64,000 bases of DNA, taken from positions 8,556,001 to 8,620,000 of the forward strand of contig OY969623.1 in assembly GCA_963701675.1 (NCBI GenBank). The letters run 5' to 3'. This stretch comes from G963701675 sp963701675. Lineage in GTDB: Bacteria; Planctomycetota; Planctomycetia; Gemmatales; Gemmataceae. This document shows, in pieces, positions 61,334-64,000 of the stretch. The first letter of the stretch is position 1. Each line of letters starts with the position of its first letter. The notes beneath the pieces are model-generated. The model was not told where the DNA came from. It saw nothing but the letters and a program-made list of their open reading frames with translations, and did not search any database. The position numbers and the translations under genes were made by a program.

Positions 61334-62551
61334 TTAAACCTTGGCCAGTAATCGCAACAACCGCATGGCGGCGGCCTCGGCGAAGCGCGGGTCGTTGATG
61401 TGCATGTCAAGTTCCACTAATTCAACAGCCGGACTCATCCATTGCCGTAAACTCTGAAACAAGGCCGCGTCGGCTTCCGGCCACCAGAACGGTTGGCCTT
61501 CCGCGTCGATGGCCGAGACGCCACGCAGCGGCACCAGCACTGCTGTCGGCCCGCTCGCGGCGCTGGCCTTCTCGGCGATTTCCTTGCCCAACCGATCATT
61601 CTCCTCCGGCGTCGTTCGCATGAGCGTGACGGTGGGATTGTGCCGATGGAAACGCCGGCCACGGAACTTCTCCGGCACCGTTTCCGGCGGACCGAAGTTG
61701 ACCATGTCGAGCGCGCCGACTGAGATGACCTGCGGCACCGCAGCTTGGCCCGCCGCTGTCAAACGGTCGCGGCCCGCGCTCAGCACGCCACCCACTAGTT
61801 CATCCGCCAACTCCGTCGTGGTGATATCCAAAACGCCCTGCACCAGTCCATCCTTGATGAAACTCTCCATCGTCATGCCGCCGGTCCCGGTAGCATGAAA
61901 CACCAAGACTTCGAAATCCTTCGCTTCCAATTGCTTTCGAGCGACATCAACACACGGCGTCGTCACCCCAAACATCGTGGCCGTAATGATTCTCTTGTCC
62001 GATTCTGAATTCTGAATTCTGAATTCTGAATTCTGCTTCCTCACCATTCCAATCATCGCATTCGCCGCATTCGTGAGCACGGTCCGGCTGATGCGATTCA
62101 AGCCGGAGATATCGACGACGGAGTGCATCATCATGATGTCGCGGACGCCGACGTAGGGCCGAACCTGCCCGCTGGCCAGCGTGCTGACCATGAGCTTGGG
62201 AATTCCGAAGGGCAGGGCACGCATGGCTGCCGTTCCGATGGTGGTGCCGGCCGAGCCGCCAAGAGAAATGATGCCGTCGATTTGGTCCTGCCGTTGCCGC
62301 ACCATCTTTGCGGCGCCGTCTGCGGCCGCGGCGATGGCCTTGCCGCGATCGCTTGCTTTCTGAAGAGCGGCAACCGTGGTGCCGGCCGCGGCGTACAACT
62401 CGTGTCGGGTGATGTCCGCCGCAAAGTGTGGATCGCCGAGAACGCCGGCGTCAATCACGATGGTGCGAATACCGGCGGCGTGAAGTTGGTCCCGGACGAA
62501 GGCGTATTCCGCGCCTTTGGTGTCTAGGGTGCCGATGAGGACTACGGGCAT
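61334..62551 (-). CDS. Tm-1-like ATP-binding domain protein (UPF0261)
   Basis: A 405-residue protein: LIGTLDTKGAEYAFVRDQLHAAGIRTIVIDAGVLGDP at the start, then IDGIISLGGSAGTTIGTAAMRALPFGIPKLMVSTLASGQVRPYVGVRDIMMMHSVVDISGLN, and VFHATGTGGMTMESFIKDG. These match the family of the N-terminal half of the plant Tm-1 protein. Residues NSEFRIQNSE near 180 come from a GAATTCA repeat. AGAGGG precedes ATG 62551. It is divergent from the TIM-barrel gene. Confidence 0.85.
   Translation of the reverse strand: MPVVLIGTLDTKGAEYAFVRDQLHAAGIRTIVIDAGVLGDPHFAADITRHELYAAAGTTVAALQKASDRGKAIAAAADGAAKMVRQRQDQIDGIISLGGSAGTTIGTAAMRALPFGIPKLMVSTLASGQVRPYVGVRDIMMMHSVVDISGLNRISRTVLTNAANAMIGMVRKQNSEFRIQNSESDKRIITATMFGVTTPCVDVARKQLEAKDFEVLVFHATGTGGMTMESFIKDGLVQGVLDITTTELADELVGGVLSAGRDRLTAAGQAAVPQVISVGALDMVNFGPPETVPEKFRGRRFHRHNPTVTLMRTTPEENDRLGKEIAEKASAASGPTAVLVPLRGVSAIDAEGQPFWWPEADAALFQSLRQWMSPAVELVELDMHINDPRFAEAAAMRLLRLLAKV
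62006..62033 (-). repeat. Four tandem GAATTCA heptamers inside the Tm-1-like gene
   Basis: On the plus strand TGAATTC four times; on the coding strand GAATTCA four times, the same as at 39579-39606. It adds about ten residues between two conserved parts of the protein. Confidence 0.9.
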
Positions 62552-62624
62552 GATTTCCCTCTGCGAGCTTGACGCAACGCATGATGCCACGCCGAGCGGC
62601 CAGCGTTCAAGACGAACCTATTAT

Positions 62625-62702
62625 GGCGAGCCGAGGTGCGTAAGCACCCGAGTTCGACCGACGCACGGGTCGCACCCGGTTGCTTACGCAACTCGGCTCG
62701 CC
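62625..62702. repeat. Inverted repeat with GGCGAGCCGAG arms in a divergent promoter region
   Basis: Arms at 62625-62650 and 62677-62702 agree at 24 of 26 positions. They lie between the divergent Tm-1-like and TIM-barrel genes, so they cannot serve as a terminator of either. The left arm includes GAGCCGAGGTGCGTAAGCAC, also present as a single arm at 47107. Confidence 0.8.
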
Positions 62703-62741
62703 GTGACAATGACGCCGGCACGGGCTACAATCGCCATCGCG

Positions 62742-63584
62742 ATGAACTCGATACTCACTCGTGAGCAATGCCTCCAACGCCTAAGGGCACAAGTAGCCGC
62801 CGGGAAACCCATCATTGGTTGCGGCGCCGGCACCGGCTTAAGCGCCAAGTGTGCCGAAGCCGGCGGGGCCGATCTGATCATCATCTACAATTCCGGCCGT
62901 TTCCGCATGGCGGGCCGAGGAAGTCTCAGCGGGCTCATGCCGTACGGCGATGCGAATCAGATCGTCATGGACATGGCGCGCGAGGTCTTGCCGATCGTGC
63001 AACAAACGTCGGTTCTGGCCGGTGTGTGCGGCACCGATCCGTTTCGGTCCATGTCACGATTCTTGCGCGACATCCGCGAGGCCGGCTTCAGCGGCGTCCA
63101 GAACTTTCCAACGGTCGGCCTGATCGACGGAACGTTTCGCCAGAACCTTGAAGAAACAGGAATGGGTTTTGATCTCGAAGTCGACATGATCCGCGAAGCC
63201 CGTGCGCTCGACTTGCTCACCTGTCCGTATGTGTTCACCGAAGACGAAGCCCGAGCCATGGCCAAGGCGGGCGCGGATGTGCTTATCCCTCACATGGGCT
63301 TGACCACCAAGGGTACCATCGGGGCGCGCACGGCCATGACACTCGAACAGGCGGCGGCGCGAGTTCAGCTGCTGCACGATTCCGCCAAGTCCGTCAACTC
63401 CGACATCCTCGTCTTATGTCACGGCGGCCCCATCTCCGAACCGCAAGACGCTGCGTACATCATGGCGCACACACGTGGCATCGTCGGCTTCTTCGGCGCG
63501 TCCAGTATTGAGCGCCTGCCGACGGAAGTCGCCATCACGGATTGCGTGCGCAGATTCAAGGGAATCAACCCGTCAAAAGCGTGA
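62742..63584 (+). CDS. Phosphoenolpyruvate hydrolase-family TIM-barrel protein
   Basis: A 280-residue protein: KPIIGCGAGTGLSAKCAEAGGADLIIIYNSGRFRMAGRGSLSGLMPYGDAN, VLAGVCGTDPFRSMSRFLRDIREAGFSGVQNFPTVGLIDGTFRQNLEETGMGFDLEVDMI, LVLCHGGPISEPQDAAYI and GFFGASSIERLPTE. It matches the family of the C-terminal half of plant Tm-1. Its enzymatic role is unproven, though annotated as phosphoenolpyruvate hydrolase. It is divergent from the Tm-1-like gene, so the pair may share control. Confidence 0.85.
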   Translation: MNSILTREQCLQRLRAQVAAGKPIIGCGAGTGLSAKCAEAGGADLIIIYNSGRFRMAGRGSLSGLMPYGDANQIVMDMAREVLPIVQQTSVLAGVCGTDPFRSMSRFLRDIREAGFSGVQNFPTVGLIDGTFRQNLEETGMGFDLEVDMIREARALDLLTCPYVFTEDEARAMAKAGADVLIPHMGLTTKGTIGARTAMTLEQAAARVQLLHDSAKSVNSDILVLCHGGPISEPQDAAYIMAHTRGIVGFFGASSIERLPTEVAITDCVRRFKGINPSKA

Positions 63585-63604
63585 GGGCGGGAGTGGCGTC
63601 TACG

Positions 63605-64000
63605 TCAAAACTCTGCCGCTAAGAACCGGCCCACTTCCTGTTTCCATTGCCCCGGAACGGCCCTGAAGTATGGATAGTGGCCGACGCCGTCGAACGCGTG
63701 AAGTCGTTTCTTGCCCTTCAACTGTGCAAACACGGCATCGGCTTCCTTGCGCGTCACACGTTCATCATCGTTGCCGTGAAGGAGCAAAGTCGGGCAGGTA
63801 ACGTGGGCGGCATACTCCACCGGATTGTGTTCGAAGCCGTTGAAGTCGTTCTGCACGCCGCCCCAAAACACCAGAATGTGAGCGAGCGGAAAACTCGGCA
63901 AACGCATCGAGTGAAATCGATTCGCGACCGTTGAAAGCAAGCGATCAAACGGACACTCCAGAATCAGCGCATCCGGCCGAACATCGCTGACGGCGACGGC
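63605..64000 (-). CDS. Alpha/beta hydrolase (C-terminal part, runs off window)
   Basis: The visible 130 residues read from the window edge: SDVRPDALILECPFDRLL, RLPSFPLAHILVFWGGVQNDFNGFEHNPVEYAAHVTCPTLLLHGNDDERVTRKEADAVFAQLKGKKRLHAFDGVGHYPYFRAVPGQWKQEVGRFL. The catalytic Asp (HGNDDERV) and His (GVGHYPYF) are in place; the nucleophile lies outside. The 20-bp gap to the TIM-barrel stop makes the genes convergent neighbours. Confidence 0.75.
   Translation of the reverse strand, partial: AVAVSDVRPDALILECPFDRLLSTVANRFHSMRLPSFPLAHILVFWGGVQNDFNGFEHNPVEYAAHVTCPTLLLHGNDDERVTRKEADAVFAQLKGKKRLHAFDGVGHYPYFRAVPGQWKQEVGRFLAAEF

Noticed and set aside
1..64000. tRNA, rRNA, CRISPR array, transposase, integrase or phage genes
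   Set aside because: None recognised on either strand by eye; a covariance-model scan for small RNAs was not possible here.

Overview
The window reads as a chromosome segment from a planctomycete (phylum Planctomycetota, probably close to the Gemmata lineage; the rank below phylum is inference). The pointers are lineage-typical families: DUF1549/DUF1553 (PSD1) plus DUF1501 proteins, a BBP7-type outer-membrane protein, a TIGR03067-type protein, sigma-factor/Ser-Thr-kinase gene pairs, a redoxin-cytochrome c-copper monooxygenase fusion, a DUF5681 protein, and several secreted proteins beginning with a basic stretch and an LExR-type motif. No rRNA, tRNA, CRISPR array, transposase or phage module was recognised.

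Layout. 1-8240: 5' part of priA, an M48 membrane protease, a copper/heme redox fusion, and HAF/beta-propeller secreted proteins. 8240-8820: intergenic dispersed repeats. 8820-14590: a glycosyltransferase-methyltransferase fusion, then a compact locus of a sigma-54 activator, a small protein with a PEP-CTERM-like tail, and an exosortase fused to a CPBP protease. 14840-20050: BBP7 protein, DMT transporter, trypsin-like protease, PQQ propeller, TIGR03067-type protein. 20060-31400: two sigma/kinase pairs around two Spy-like periplasmic proteins, a Cys/Met-rich protein, an M48-like lipoprotein and a His/Trp-rich secreted protein. 31300-38400: GT87 glycosyltransferase, membrane protein, DUF1501, DUF5681, a PIN toxin-antitoxin pair and a serine hydrolase. 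38500-50400: SBBP-repeat protein, hydroxyacid dehydrogenase, rpe, a very large membrane protein, a DUF433/DUF5615 pair, a VCBS protein, an HNH cassette and an FHA protein. 50460-64000: pirin, TerC, isochorismatase-like, GNAT, PSD1+DUF1501, acyl-CoA ligase, and Tm-1-like plus TIM-barrel genes.

Three things stand out. First, the sigma-54 activator, a matching -24/-12 promoter, a CTERM protein and exosortase/protease form a self-contained surface-sorting unit. Second, two unrelated two-gene cassettes (PIN/antitoxin and HNH/partner), each about 0.8 kb, sit directly behind a host gene, in the same orientation, and are bounded by 20-21 bp direct repeats that duplicate the last codons and stop of that gene. 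This suggests small inserts that restore the 3' end of their target. Third, several dispersed repeats occur, two of which have entered reading frames: a GAATTCA heptamer in two unrelated proteins, and a hairpin repeat that is tandem inside the DUF5681 gene and also intergenic near 8.6 kb.

At least six genes are split by apparent single-base indels next to short homopolymers, and one-base corrections restore coherent proteins in every case. Sequencing or assembly error is the simplest explanation, so these genes should not be taken as dead without checking reads.
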